Source of the DNA: Tipula vernalis
Lineage: Eukaryota; Arthropoda; Insecta; Diptera; Tipulidae
Reading direction: 5' to 3'
DNA length: 64,000 bases
Assembly (NCBI GenBank): GCA_958295665.1
Contig: OY282558.1
Location: forward strand, 337,625,106 to 337,689,105
Positions 21,790-32,800 of this stretch are shown piece by piece. The notes beneath the pieces are model-generated. The model was not told the origin of the DNA. It made no database searches and was given only the letters and a program-made list of their open reading frames with translations. Position numbers and translations under genes: made by a program. Each line of letters opens with the position of its first letter. The stretch's first letter is position 1.

Positions 21790-22815
21790 TTTATCATACA
21801 CACCATGTGAACCGGAAATAATTCTTTATGTTTTGAGTAGGCATTGGTGAGGACCGTCTCTGATAAATAGCTGAGTACCAGCCGTATGGTGCAATTTGTA
21901 CAATCGGCCAACTTCCAAATTGTTCCATATAAAATTATCAGTTTTATGAACATTATGGTGTCCATCTCCTAAGAACTTTGTGGGCCGGAAATAATTCTTG
22001 GTGTTTTGAGTAGGCAGTAGTGAGGACTACCTCTGATAAACAGCTGGGTACCAGCCGTATGGTGCAATTTACACAATCGGCCGACTTCCAAAATGTTCCA
22101 TATAAAATTATCAGTTTTATGAACATTATAATGTCCATCTCCTAAGAACTTTGTGGGCCGGAAATAATTCTTGGTGTTTTGAGTAGGCAGTAGTGAGGAC
22201 TACCTCTGATAAATAGCTGGGTACCAGCCGTATGGTGCAATTTGCACAATCGGCCAACTTCCAAAATGTTCCATATAAAATTATCAGTTTTATGAACATT
22301 ATGGTGTCCATGTCAATCTCCTAAGAACTTTGTGGGCCGGAAATAATTCTTGGTGTTTTGAGTAGGCAGTAGTGAGGACTATCTCTGAAAAATAGCTGGG
22401 TACCAGTTGTATGGTGCAATTTGCACAATCGGCCAACTTCCAAATTGTTCCATATAAAATTATCAGTTTTATGAACATTATGGAGTCCATCTCCTAAGAA
22501 CTTTGTGGGCCGGAAATAATTCTTGGTGTTTTAAGTAGGCAGTAGTGAGGACTACCTCTGATAAATAGCTGGGTACCAGCCGTATGGTGCAATTTGCACA
22601 ATCGGCCAACTTCCAAAATGTTCCATATAAAATTATCAGTTTTATGAACATTATTATAACATTAAAACTGATAATTTTATATGGAACAATTTGGAAGTTG
22701 GCCGATTGTGCAAATTGCACCATACGGCTAGTACTCAGCTATTTATCAGAGATAGTCCTCACTACTGCCTACTCAAAACATAAAGAATTATTTCTGGCCC
22801 ACAAAGTTCTTAGCA
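21790..22815. repeat. 173-bp satellite array with inverted terminal copy
   Basis: Five direct units are anchored by cctaagaactttgtgggcc at 21968, 22141, 22320 and 22493, giving periods of 173, 179 and 173 bp; the first unit starts near 21790 and is more diverged. From about 22660 to 22815 a sixth copy runs in reverse orientation, so the array closes as a hairpin around 22650. Frames of about 60-80 residues across it are repeat artefacts. Confidence 0.93.
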
Positions 22816-22823
22816 AATAAAAA

Positions 22824-23990
22824 TGGAGGTGTGGCCAACACACGACTTTCTTTTACGAATAGAGAATTTTGAGAAATTTTATTTTTTTCTATTACTTTCT
22901 TTTACTCTAGTAAAATAAAGTATAGTAATCATGAAAATTTTGGACCTTGATATTTTTAGTGATTTATCTGTTTTGAGGTCCCCTGAGTCCGAAAAAGTGG
23001 GTTTCGAAATGGTGTCTGTCTGTCAGTCTGTCAGTCTGTCAGTCTGTCAGTCTGTCAGTCTGTCAGTCTGTCAGTCTGTCAGTCTGTCAGTCTGTCAGTC
23101 TGTCAGTCTGTCAGTCTGTCAGTCTGTCAGTCTGTCAGTCTGTCAGTCTGTCAGTCTGTCAGTCTGTCAGTCTGTCAGTCTGTCTGTGTCCTCTCTACAG
23201 CCCAGATGGTTTAACCAATCGAACTGAAACTTCAGATTTAAGCTTTTTTGATAAATTGGGAGGTCCCAGTGAATTTTGCTCCAAATCGGCTAACCGGAAG
23301 TGGCCACTCCCTTGGTCCAGAAAATTTATTTTGCAAATAACTTAAAAAGTATAAGGTTTACAAAAAACTACTAAAACAAAATGTTTCCAAAAATTAAAAA
23401 CAAATAAAATTAAAAAAAAAAGAAATTAAAAAAAAATTTAAAAATTTAAAAATTAAAAAAAAAAAATTTAAAAAATTATAAAAAAAATTAAAATTTCTCA
23501 AAATTCTCTGTTCGTAAAAGAAAGTCGTGTGTTGGCCACACCTCCATTTTTTTTTTTTTTAATTTTTAAATTTTTTAAATTTTTTTTTTAATTTTAATTT
23601 TTAATTTTTATTGTTTTTTAATTTTTGGAAACATTTTGTATTGAGTAGTTTTTTGTAAACCTTATACTTTTTAAGATATTTGCAAAATAAATTTTTTGGA
23701 CCAAGGGAGTGGCCACTTCCGGTTAGCCGATTTGGAGTAAAATTCACTGGGACCTCCCAATTTATCAAAAAAGCTTAAATCTGAAGTTTCAGTTCGATTG
23801 GTTAAACCATCTGGCTGTAGAGAGGACACAGACAGACTGACAGACAGACACCATTTCGAAACCCACTTTTTCGGACTCAGGGGACCTCAAAACAAATAAA
23901 TCTCTAAAAATCTCAGGGTCCAAAATTTTCATGATTACTATACTTTATTTTACTATAATAAAAGAAAGTAAAAATGTACGGGAAATTGTT
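22824..23990. repeat. Large hairpin: two head-to-head copies of one element
   Basis: A segment of 22824-23546 begins tggaggtgtggccaacacac and ends with its reverse complement, so it has about 55-bp terminal inverted repeats. Its body (22900-23480) is repeated in inverse orientation at about 23547-23975. Shared marks include ggtcccctgagtccgaaaa, cagcccagatggttt, ggagtggccactt and catgaaaattttgga. The centre is A/T-homopolymer rich. No coding capacity. Confidence 0.85.
23014..23184. repeat. (GTCTGTCA)n microsatellite, about 20 units
   Basis: An almost perfect 8-bp tandem repeat. The same position in the related copies at 20630 and 23850 has only two or three units, so the array expanded in this copy alone. 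Confidence 0.95.
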
Positions 23991-23993
23991 ATG

Positions 23994-24095
23994 AAAGATT
24001 TTGTATTGCAATATTTTATAATTGCAATATTTTGTAATGCAAAATTTTGTATGCGAAATTTTGTAATGCAATATTTTGTAATGCAAAATTACATA
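23994..24095. repeat. 14-15-bp tandem repeat
   Basis: About six variants of attttgtaatgcaat follow one another just right of the hairpin. Confidence 0.75.
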
Positions 24096-24263
24096 CCGAA
24101 CTGAGTTTTCCTATGTCCCTTATTTTAAGTTGATTTTTCATATGAGCAGGAATTTATGTATATCAAGATGATTAAGATTTAATTAATAAAAAATAAATTT
24201 TAATTATTAATTTATATACAAATTTTATTTAAAATTGTAATTTCAGAAGTTAGTTTCGTTTCT

Positions 24264-24570
24264 TGAGGATTGATAAAAATTCATAAGAAATTAATTTATA
24301 TATCATAAAAAAATTTACAAACATTCCTTAAAAGAACAAATTTAGAAAATTATATTTCTAAAAACAAAAAAAAAAAAAAAACAAAAAAAAAATTCGGCCT
24401 TTCGACCGATTCGGCCTTTCGACATTCGGCCCTTTGACAGTTTTGGCCTTTCGACATTCGGCCTTTTGACACTTTCGGTCCTTCGACACATTCGGCCCGT
24501 AGACATTCGGCCCATCGACATTCGGCCCTTCGACACTCGGCCCTTTGAAATTCGGCCCTTCGTATTCCGT
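24264..24570 (-). repeat. Right arm of Foldback-like element
   Basis: Inner 75-bp segment (ttcataagaaattaatttat...) inverted relative to 21560-21636, an A-rich run, then about eleven copies of gacattcggcccttc. Confidence 0.85.
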
Positions 24571-24589
24571 CGAATTTTCCTGTGAAAAG

Positions 24590-25231
24590 CTGATGGTTGA
24601 GTAACTGCAGTTTCTATTGAGTTTCTATCTATCTTTTCTAACTAACATTTTTTTACTACCCGTAAACATACAACATGAAGGTAACCCAATAGAAATTGTT
24701 TGATATTTAGTTCTTCTATTACTGATGTTTTGTTATGATGATATTCATCAATTTTGGATGGGAACGATTCATTTGTGTGTAGCGTGCAACTTGTTGTGGG
24801 AAATATCATTCTATTTTTATAATAACTGCCTTCTTTTGTACACCTAATAACCAAAAAATAAATAATACAGATATTATTTTAATAATCGTGCTTTGACAGA
24901 AATACGCCCCTTCTAAAATTTTCAAAATCATTGGGTTTAACAGTACTCTGATAAAGAGCTACTACAAAAATCGATTCTTTTTCTAAATTTTTTGTTTGAC
25001 AGAGAATTAACCAAAAACAGCTGATATTGTTTTTGTAATCGGAACACCTTCAATATTAAAATTCAGAACGATTTCAGCCAGAAGATTTTTTAAAGAATAT
25101 AGATATTTATCTAAGTGATATTTAATACCCAGATAAACGAACTTCCTTGAATCCATTTTCAAAATATCCCTACTAACTGTCGTTTTAAGTAAAGTTCGGC
25201 AGGTATTTGGCTGATTCAAATTCCATATCAA
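24590..25231 (-). pseudogene. tnp2/CACTA-like transposase, N-terminal and central fragment
   Basis: The minus strand begins with NTCRTLLKTTVSRDILKMD, KFVYLGIKYHLDKYL and AEIVLNFNIEGVPITKTISA (25007-25231). This matches the family N-terminus (.RTLLKTPR....+..G.Y...GI...+......+.L..NIDGLPL.KSS). A different frame around 24930 reads VVALYQSTVKPNDFENF, and then RCTKEGSYYKNRMIFP...HTNESF...EYHHNKTS...LHVVCLRVVKK (24642-24854) gives the central C..C/HH/D.MHLVCLGV+++L region. Stops and frame changes interrupt it. Its C-terminal part lies at 21057-21390 beyond the Foldback-like insertion. The order of the pieces is fully collinear. Confidence 0.75.
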
Positions 25232-25239
25232 ACTCTATA

Positions 25240-27640
25240 TCTGAGTCAAATTCAGATAGAATATTTTCGGTAACTCTAAATTTGGTCAATTCATCTGGTC
25301 AATGCTTGTATACACCGCGCATGCTTCATTGATGCTTGGTTTCTCATAAAGAAATGCTTTTTCTTGAGCATTCAGAAGCATCGATATAAAATATTTTTGT
25401 TCGGCATTTGTAATGTATAAAACACGGTAAGCAAAGTACGTTGTAACCTGCAATTCAACACTACGTAGTAGATATACCTGTCAACTAATTTTTTAAGAAT
25501 ACACACAATACAAACAACTAAAAATTTATAAATTTACTAACACTTGGTGTGTGTACCCGAAAATAACCTTACAATTATTAGGACTATTTTTTATTAATAT
25601 TTTAATGTTTATGAAAATTTCACTCACCTTCGTGGTGTATATTTTTTCACCAGAACTGGAGCATGTACGCACCTTGATAGAATAAAAATGGATATCAGCG
25701 ATTAAAGCTCGCTGCACGACAAGGGTTATTTTTATCCAAAGATTATTTTTCAATAAATTTTAACTCGTGAGGGGAAATCTTGAAGGGGATTTTTTTTTTT
25801 ATCAATACAGTGATTTCATTGGATGGAAAATGTTGGGATAAAAATAATCTCAGAAATAATCACGCCAGTCGGCTTAAATTTTTATGAAGCTACGCAAGAA
25901 AAAAAAAATTAAACGCGAAAATTACTGGACGAATATAAAAACACGGGCCTGTTTATTATTAATATTTTTAAGATTTATTTATGAAAATGTCACTTACCTT
26001 TTTTTTTAAAAAATTATTAGTTTATTTATTACCTCTTAACACAATTAATAACAAAACCCGACTAACTACACTGCGGGCGTAAAACGTAAAATGGTGAATG
26101 AACTGAAGAAGGATACGAATATGTTTGTGACTAGGGATAAAAAAACGTATGGATTGTGTCGTACGTATGTCCGTCAAGTGTTATACACAATTCATATAAG
26201 ATGGAGAATTCAATGGTGAAAGAGAAGGATATGATTGTGACTAAGTAGGGATAAAAATACATTCAAATTGTGTCTAACATGCATCTGTTAGATGTAGAAC
26301 AAAATTCTTATTAAAATATTAAAATATCAAACTAATTTATTTCAACTTTCTGTGCCCGTGATGGAAACATTCATACTCCCTTCGGACACAGAATATAAAA
26401 TCCTACGTTTTCAGACAATACCGTTGTAGCGCAAATTTAGTGAGTGTAAATCATTTTTTTATGCGATTATTACAGCTACACGATTATATTTATGTGTATG
26501 TAACGTTAATACGTAATTAATCGAAATTATAGTTAGAATTTACACAACATCTCAAAAATTACACTACGCTTAATTAAAACTTTTATTATCGATTCGAATC
26601 ATTTACAAATACACAACACAATATTAAATACAGACAATTAAAATGATTTAAAATTGATTTTATTGACAAACAAAAAAAAACGATCCGCCCAGTTTGAATG
26701 TTGGTGAACGAATTAGCCAGAAATAACTATTTTGCGAAGAGGAGAAATTGTTAAGAGTTCTGGGGCCCTATTCTCGAATTCCACAACCATTTTCCACATG
26801 CGGACATCAGTCAAAATTCATCAAAACGATCGGAAATTTTAATTCGTATATAAAACACATGGGGCATGGACATTTTCCTATATGGGGAATTTCTTCCACC
26901 TGCTTGCTGTATTCTAGTAAAACTAAATATAATCTGAACCCTGACGTCTGAAGTATTCTAGTAAACCTAAATATATAACTCTTTCCTATAGAAGCCTCTG
27001 ATTCTAGCGCATTTTTTTCGGGTTATTTATATTTATTTTAAATTAAATTGTAATAATCTTGCAGATTATAAAATCCTTGAAGACATTTAAACCTTTTCTA
27101 GTGAATTAGTGATTCTCTTGGCCCAAACTTAATTTTATAATAATTTTTTTAGGGTTTTATCTAATTAATGACGATGGCTTTTTCGAATTTTCCACTTAGG
27201 TTTCGTGCTATTTTATTTTGAATTGTGATGAAATTTGTAAAATTTAAGCAGTCACGTGACCTTCTTTAGTCAGAGCCAAATATAGTGTGATAAAAATATA
27301 TCAAAACACGCAGGAGGATAAACTGAACTTATTTACGTAATTGAAGGTGTGGTGGAAGGGCTTTGAGACCTTTTATTGTAAAAGATCAGTTTTCCTATAA
27401 AACACTATTAATTGCTCGAGCATTATTATATGTGATTCTAAAAATTTGAATTGTGAACATATTGCTCTCATACTTGCTCTCATGATTTTGGCCATTAGAG
27501 CAATTAGAACAAGTAAAATCAATTATGTTAGTTTTGATTAATTTTAAGGTTCTAATTATTATTTTTATAATTCTAAATTTAAAACAATATAAGAATCTAT
27601 TGACAGTTAAAACTACTTTGATTGTAGAAAGTAAAAATAT
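25240..27640. other. No recognisable gene
   Basis: AT-rich. Frames such as 25526-25753 (minus) and 26748-26951 (plus) carry no motif I recognise. The sequence attaatattttaatgttt/atttatgaaaat..cacttacctt near 25595-25626 recurs loosely at 25958-26000, suggesting a small dispersed repeat. Confidence 0.4.
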
Positions 27641-27950
27641 TGTTTTTAGTCCTTTAGTCCTTTGTTACATAATTATAAAAAAATATTTATCAAGAAAATA
27701 ATAGTCTGGAACTGACATTTTTCAATAAGAGAAATATCCTTTTATTGAAATTTAATTAAAAAAAAATTCAATTTTGCATACTTATAAGCTTAGTCAGATT
27801 CTTTTCTTCTAACACAAATTTATTGCTTGTTACCAAAACACAAAAATCAATTTTAAAACCACAAGATTTCCTTTTAATTTTAGTTTACATCTTCAAAAGT
27901 TTTTAAATAGTTGTCATTTTATAAAATAGCAGACTATAATCGGATTTAAT

Positions 27951-28055
27951 GTTAGAATAGCAGTAGATGATTCAAGAAATGCAAATAATAAGCCCGATGA
28001 TTCTAGATATTTAGGAATGATTTTATTTGTTCTGTATAAATAACACACGTCTACT
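27951..28055. repeat. Left outer direct repeat (possible copia LTR remnant)
   Basis: gaatagcagtagatgatt, agaaatgcaaataat, and aggaatgattttatttgttc then tgtataaata are shared in the same orientation with 38169-38268 at roughly 90% identity by eye. It also has a TATA-like element on the plus strand, opposite to the copia frame, so an unrelated dispersed repeat remains possible. Confidence 0.5.
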
Positions 28056-28189
28056 TATTACAGTGATCGGAAACGAACAAAACAAAAAATAATAAAACGA
28101 ATACGTCATGCTAATGGCAGACGTCAAGACTACTACGTTAGTTAGTTACGTATAAATTAAATAATTAAATATGATTATTAATTTAACAC

Positions 28190-29019
28190 TTCTCCTTAAT
28201 GAACTTTCAGGCCACATAATTCGCGCAGCTTCTGTAGTCGTATTGCAGCTAATGGTTTTGTTAGCATGTCTGATTTGTCCATTGGCCACGTTGTCTCTTC
28301 GAAGAATTCCCCGCTTCTTTGCAAGATCACGAAAGGGGGATGAATTCGGCTTCGGTTGATGATAAGGTAACGCATGTCTGCTTCTTACACCTACAGCTGA
28401 CTGTCACTCCAAACACGAAGGAAATATAGCCTGAATTGGATTTTCTTTCCTTTCGATTTTCTTCTCAATTGGCATCAGCATAGCCTGGCGGCTCGTCTGT
28501 GTTTCCGCCTAGTCTGAGTTTAAAATCGATTGTGCCCTTGAGATGTTCTAATACTCTTTTTACCTCCACCCAGTCAGTTTGTGTCTGGACATGTTATGCT
28601 AAAATAGCAACACTTGCCAAAATATCTGGGCGGCTATTAACAGAAATATATAGCAAGTTTTCGATAAGTTTTCTGTAGTTGTTGTTGGTCAGTAGAACTT
28701 CCGATGTGTCTGCTTCTTTGAAGTATCCCCCTCCAAGTAGAATATTTGAGATCTTGGCATCTTGATATAGGCAGCTTGGCTAAGTAAATAATGCTGCTGA
28801 CTTATTTATTTCCAGACCAAGGAAATTTTTAATTGATCCCAAGTTCTGAATCTTGTTTTTTGATTGAATTTTATGCTTGCTCAATCATTGAAGTGTTGTT
28901 ACAGGCAACCACAAGATCGTCAACATAAACCAGTATGTAACAAACTCCATTCTCATCTCTTTACGTGTACAAACATGAATCGAACTTAGTTTGAATAAAT
29001 TCAAATGTTATAATGACCT
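28190..29019 (-). pseudogene. copia RT active site and RNase H
   Basis: Read leftward from 29019: ITFEFIQTKFDSCLYT, then VCYILVYVDDLVVACNN with the YVDD catalytic pair intact (about 28940-28905). Next is a thumb with decayed LGLEINK, TDWVEVKRVLEHLKGT (about 28560) and GNTDEPPGYADANW, the RNase H entry, which usually reads GY.DADWAG. The C-terminus degrades toward 28190. Several stops are present. The frame at 29019 continues directly into 34491 on the far side of the BEL element (YGLKQSASYWNQALHEV). Confidence 0.85.
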
Positions 29020-29621
29020 TGTTCATGCATCGACCACCAGCTCCAGATGTCTCATGAACAAAACAGAAAACACATACAATTTAATTTAACATCTTTATTA
29101 TTACACATTTATTTATTACAATTTAATTTAACATCTTTATTATTACCCATATATTAACCACCCAGTATATTTATTATTTTTGCCATTCAAATATCTATTA
29201 TTGTAGTTCTGTAACGAAACTAAACATTGTAAAATTATTATTACCTAAATTTATTAATTAATTACCAATATTTTCTTTAATCACGTACTGTTTGTTACCA
29301 ATATTTTCTTTAATCACGTACTGTTTGTTGATATATATTTGACAGTACAAATTAAGTATAGTCGATTTCATGTAAGAATTATATTATACCATTTACCTTA
29401 TGTTGTATAACAAGAAAATCGTTGCCAACTTCATTATTTCTGGCTATACATGTATTAGTCTCAAATATGTGTTAACAACGAAAAATAATTAATAAAATCA
29501 GATACATTTTGAACGTCAAATAAAAAACATCAACCATTCAAATTCTAAAGTTTTTTTTTTTAATAAATTTAAATTGCAAAAAAAAGGGTAACAACAGCAC
29601 AAAAAAGCTTGTGCTCCAACA
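29020..29621 (+). repeat. 5' LTR of BEL/Pao element
   Basis: Contains internal direct duplications: taccaatattttctttaatc...gtttg twice near 29270-29330, and acaatttaatttaacatctt twice near 29077-29137. Confidence 0.93.
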
Positions 29622-29623
29622 TT

Positions 29624-29641
29624 TGGTGTCAGAAGTGGGAT
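29624..29641 (+). promoter_or_regulatory. Primer-binding site
   Basis: tggtgtcagaagtgggat starts two bases after the 5' LTR end, the expected place for the tRNA primer site. The matching tRNA was not determined. Confidence 0.8.
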
Positions 29642-29887
29642 ACTCACAATCAGTATTTATCAGTGCATTAAGAGATGGTAGAATAACGAGTTAAAAAAGA
29701 CTACCATCTTGTAGTGAAAAGTTGTGGCGAAATACAAAATAGTTGTATCGGTGCTTGTGTGGCGTAACGGAATCCGTTTCACTGGGCGTGGTAGAAATAG
29801 CGGTACTTACAGTAACCAACGAAGAACGGTACTTATAATAAACAATTTATACTCCAGCCGAACTGTAAGTACAATTTTAATTACAAA

Positions 29888-32800
29888 ATGCCTGCGGATC
29901 CTCGTCGTTCTAAGCAGTTTATCGACAACCTGATTGAAAAATTGGAACGGTATGAGCGGTATGTTGAAAACCAACTTTCAACTGCAAAGGTCAATCAAAT
30001 CCAACACCGTTTAACCGAATTAAACGAGAGTTTTTCTGTGTATCAACGAATGTTACCGCCTTACGATCTAATGGATGCAGAGCTATTAACTGAAGCTATA
30101 CGCACTAAGATTGAGGAATCATATATTTCAATTGTTTCCGACCTTGAGGAGAAATTGGAAGAGCTGAAAGAAGCACGACGCATGGCGCAAGCCACTGAAG
30201 CAAAACCAGTAAATCCACTACCTGTAACTATTGGCGCTAAACTTCCAACAGTAGAGCTTCCTACGTTTAGTGGTGGATACCTGGAATGGAATTCATTTAT
30301 TGGTACCTTCGACGCCATTATACACGACAATCCGTCCCTAAGTGAACGCACTAAGTTCCAATATCTTAAATTGTCACTTGGCGGTGTCGCTGCTGGTGCC
30401 GTAGCAGCTGTCGAGTTATCTGATCCAAATTATGAAGTTGCACGACAAATTCTGAAGGATAGATTCGACAAACCGAACTTTATTTGCGAACAGCATGTGC
30501 ATGCGTTATTCTCGTCCAAATGTATCGATAAACCGGATTCCAATAAGTTGCTGGGCCTTGTGGATCATTTTCGATCGCATCTACGCTCACTCGAGGCGCT
30601 CAAACGGCCTGTGAAGCAGTGGGATGATATGATTGTCTATTTAATGGTCTCAAAACTAGATGCAGATACAAAAATTAAATGGGACAATGCCGCTCCATCA
30701 ACCCACCTGCCAACAATGGATGATCTGTGCAATTTTCTCAGTGCTAGAGCTCATCGTATCCACAATGAATTAAAGTTCATTCAGAGAGTATCAACACCAT
30801 CAAAACCAGTGGACAAACCTACTCCACGCAACAACCGTCCGCCCACAACATTGCTTAATGTTACCAACCCACCAAGGTTTTATTGCGTGCAATGCCAAAC
30901 CAGTGGACACACGATTATTCGATGTCATAAATTCCTACACATGCCAATTGATCAACGTCACAATTTCGTAACTAGCTCCAAATTATGCTACAATTGTCTA
31001 CGTTCTGATCACACAGTAGATGCATGTCCAGTGACCCTTCGCTGCCGACACTGTAACTCATTACATCATTCGCTCCTTCACGAAGGCGCGGAAGGAGTAC
31101 ATCACTCACCATCGAAACCAGTACCACCGTATACAAATTCGAAGGCCCTGAGTACATCAGTCAACAAACAGAGCGATCATCAAACCAATAATGTTGCCAT
31201 ATCAGTTGCGTTATCGCTAGCAAAACCCAAATCTAAGCCAAATTCAGAATCATTTGCCTATCTGGCTACTGCATTGGTCAATGTTATTGACCAAGATGGA
31301 CATTCTGTTGTGGGGAGAGCACTGCTAGATTCCGGCTCGCAACTAAATTTTATGACTGAATCATTTTCGGAGTTGCTAAAATTACCACGTCATAAAAGTG
31401 GGAGCCAAATTCACGGAATTGGAGCCAACGTCATATCATCGCTTTCCAGTTCAACAATCACCGTAAAGTCGAACACGACCAATTTTTATACGACTTTAAA
31501 CGTCCAAGTACTACCCAAGATAACGAGCTACCAGCCAATCAATCCATTTTATAACATCGATTCGTGGGAAATTCCGTCAAATATCCAGCTAGCCGATCCA
31601 GAGTTTTTTAAACCTAGAGACATTGATTTGCTGTTTGGTGCAGAGATTTACCATCAATTACTCGCTGTGGGTCAATTACAACTTGCTGACCACTTACCTT
31701 TGCTGCAGAACACCGTACTAGGCTGGATAGTTTCTGGCAAGGCATCAACGGTGCCGAAATCAAAACATTTTTGTCATTTGGCTGGCGACAATTCAGTGGG
31801 TTTGAGTGAAGCAATTGAAAGGTTTTGGACAATTGAGAATCTCCCACATTCTGTAAAGCCGTTATCATCTGAAGAATCCGAGTGTGAAGAACACTTCACT
31901 AAATTTACAAAACGGGACCGTGAGGGACGATTTATCGTCAGAATTCCATTTTCCTCATGTCCATCGCAACTTGGTGATTCAAAGAATCTCGCTACTCGCC
32001 GATTCTTCAACCTAGAAACACGTCTCCATAAGTCGCCAGAATTATTAAACAGTTACATCAAGTTTATCGATGAATACAAAACTTTAGGCCATATGGAAGC
32101 TATCGATCCGGAAACCATCGATCACCCGAATTTTTACTTCCCGCATCATTGTGTGATCCAACCGGACAGTTCTTCAACTAAATTACGTGTGGTGTTCGAT
32201 GGATCCGCCAAAACGAGGTCAGAAAAATTTATTCAATCGGACCTATGGATTCATCGACCTGCGTTCCTGCTAAAAGAACCTTCATCTTGGCCAACATTGC
32301 GTGAACAATTTCCACTGCCTGAGGAAATGTATGAAATGAAGAAAGCGACACAAGTCGCCGTCGTGTCAACGAAATCTTCCAATATCCTACAGGATATAAA
32401 ATTTCATAACGACTTCCGAAAACTGCGACGAGTCATTGCGTATATGCTACGCTTAAAACTGAAATCAAAATTCAAATTAAGCGGACCGCTTAAGCTGGAA
32501 GAATTGGACCAAGCACTCTTCACCATCATCAGAATTGTACAGCGTGAGTGTTTTCCTGTTGAGTACGACGGGTTGGGAAAGGCACATTTCATCGTAAAGC
32601 AGCCCCATCTCCGATCGCTTTCACTATTTATGGATAGTAATCACAACATTCGGGTTGGAGGACGTCTTCAGCACACAGCGTTGCCTTACACATCAAAACA
32701 CCCAATTTTGTTATCAACCACTCACCACTTTACAATAACATTAATTACCTATTACCACAGGAAGCTGTTGCATGCCGGTCCACGAGCGTTGTTAGCTGCC

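Larger units (their letters stand above)
21418..24570. mobile_element. Foldback-like element with minisatellite-tipped inverted repeats
   Basis: The left end (21418-21636) and right end (24264-24570) are inverted copies. The outer parts are arrays of a 15-bp unit (gaagggccgaatgtc and its reverse complement). The inner parts, about 75 bp each (for example ataaattaatttcttatgaa on the left), match in reverse complement. The interior carries a 173-bp satellite array, a large hairpin element and a 14-bp tandem repeat, but no transposase. It interrupts the tnp2-like gene. A clear target duplication was not found. Confidence 0.75.

Noticed and set aside
21790..22650. CRISPR-like regular repeats
   Set aside because: Units are contiguous 173-bp satellites without unique spacers, in eukaryotic TE-rich DNA.
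21717..22820. Row of 60-80 residue ORFs with one repeated peptide
   Set aside because: Each is one 173-bp satellite unit read through; there is no sign of selection for coding.
22931..23227. 98-residue ORF with SVCQSVSL repeats
   Set aside because: Translation of the 8-bp GTCTGTCA microsatellite.
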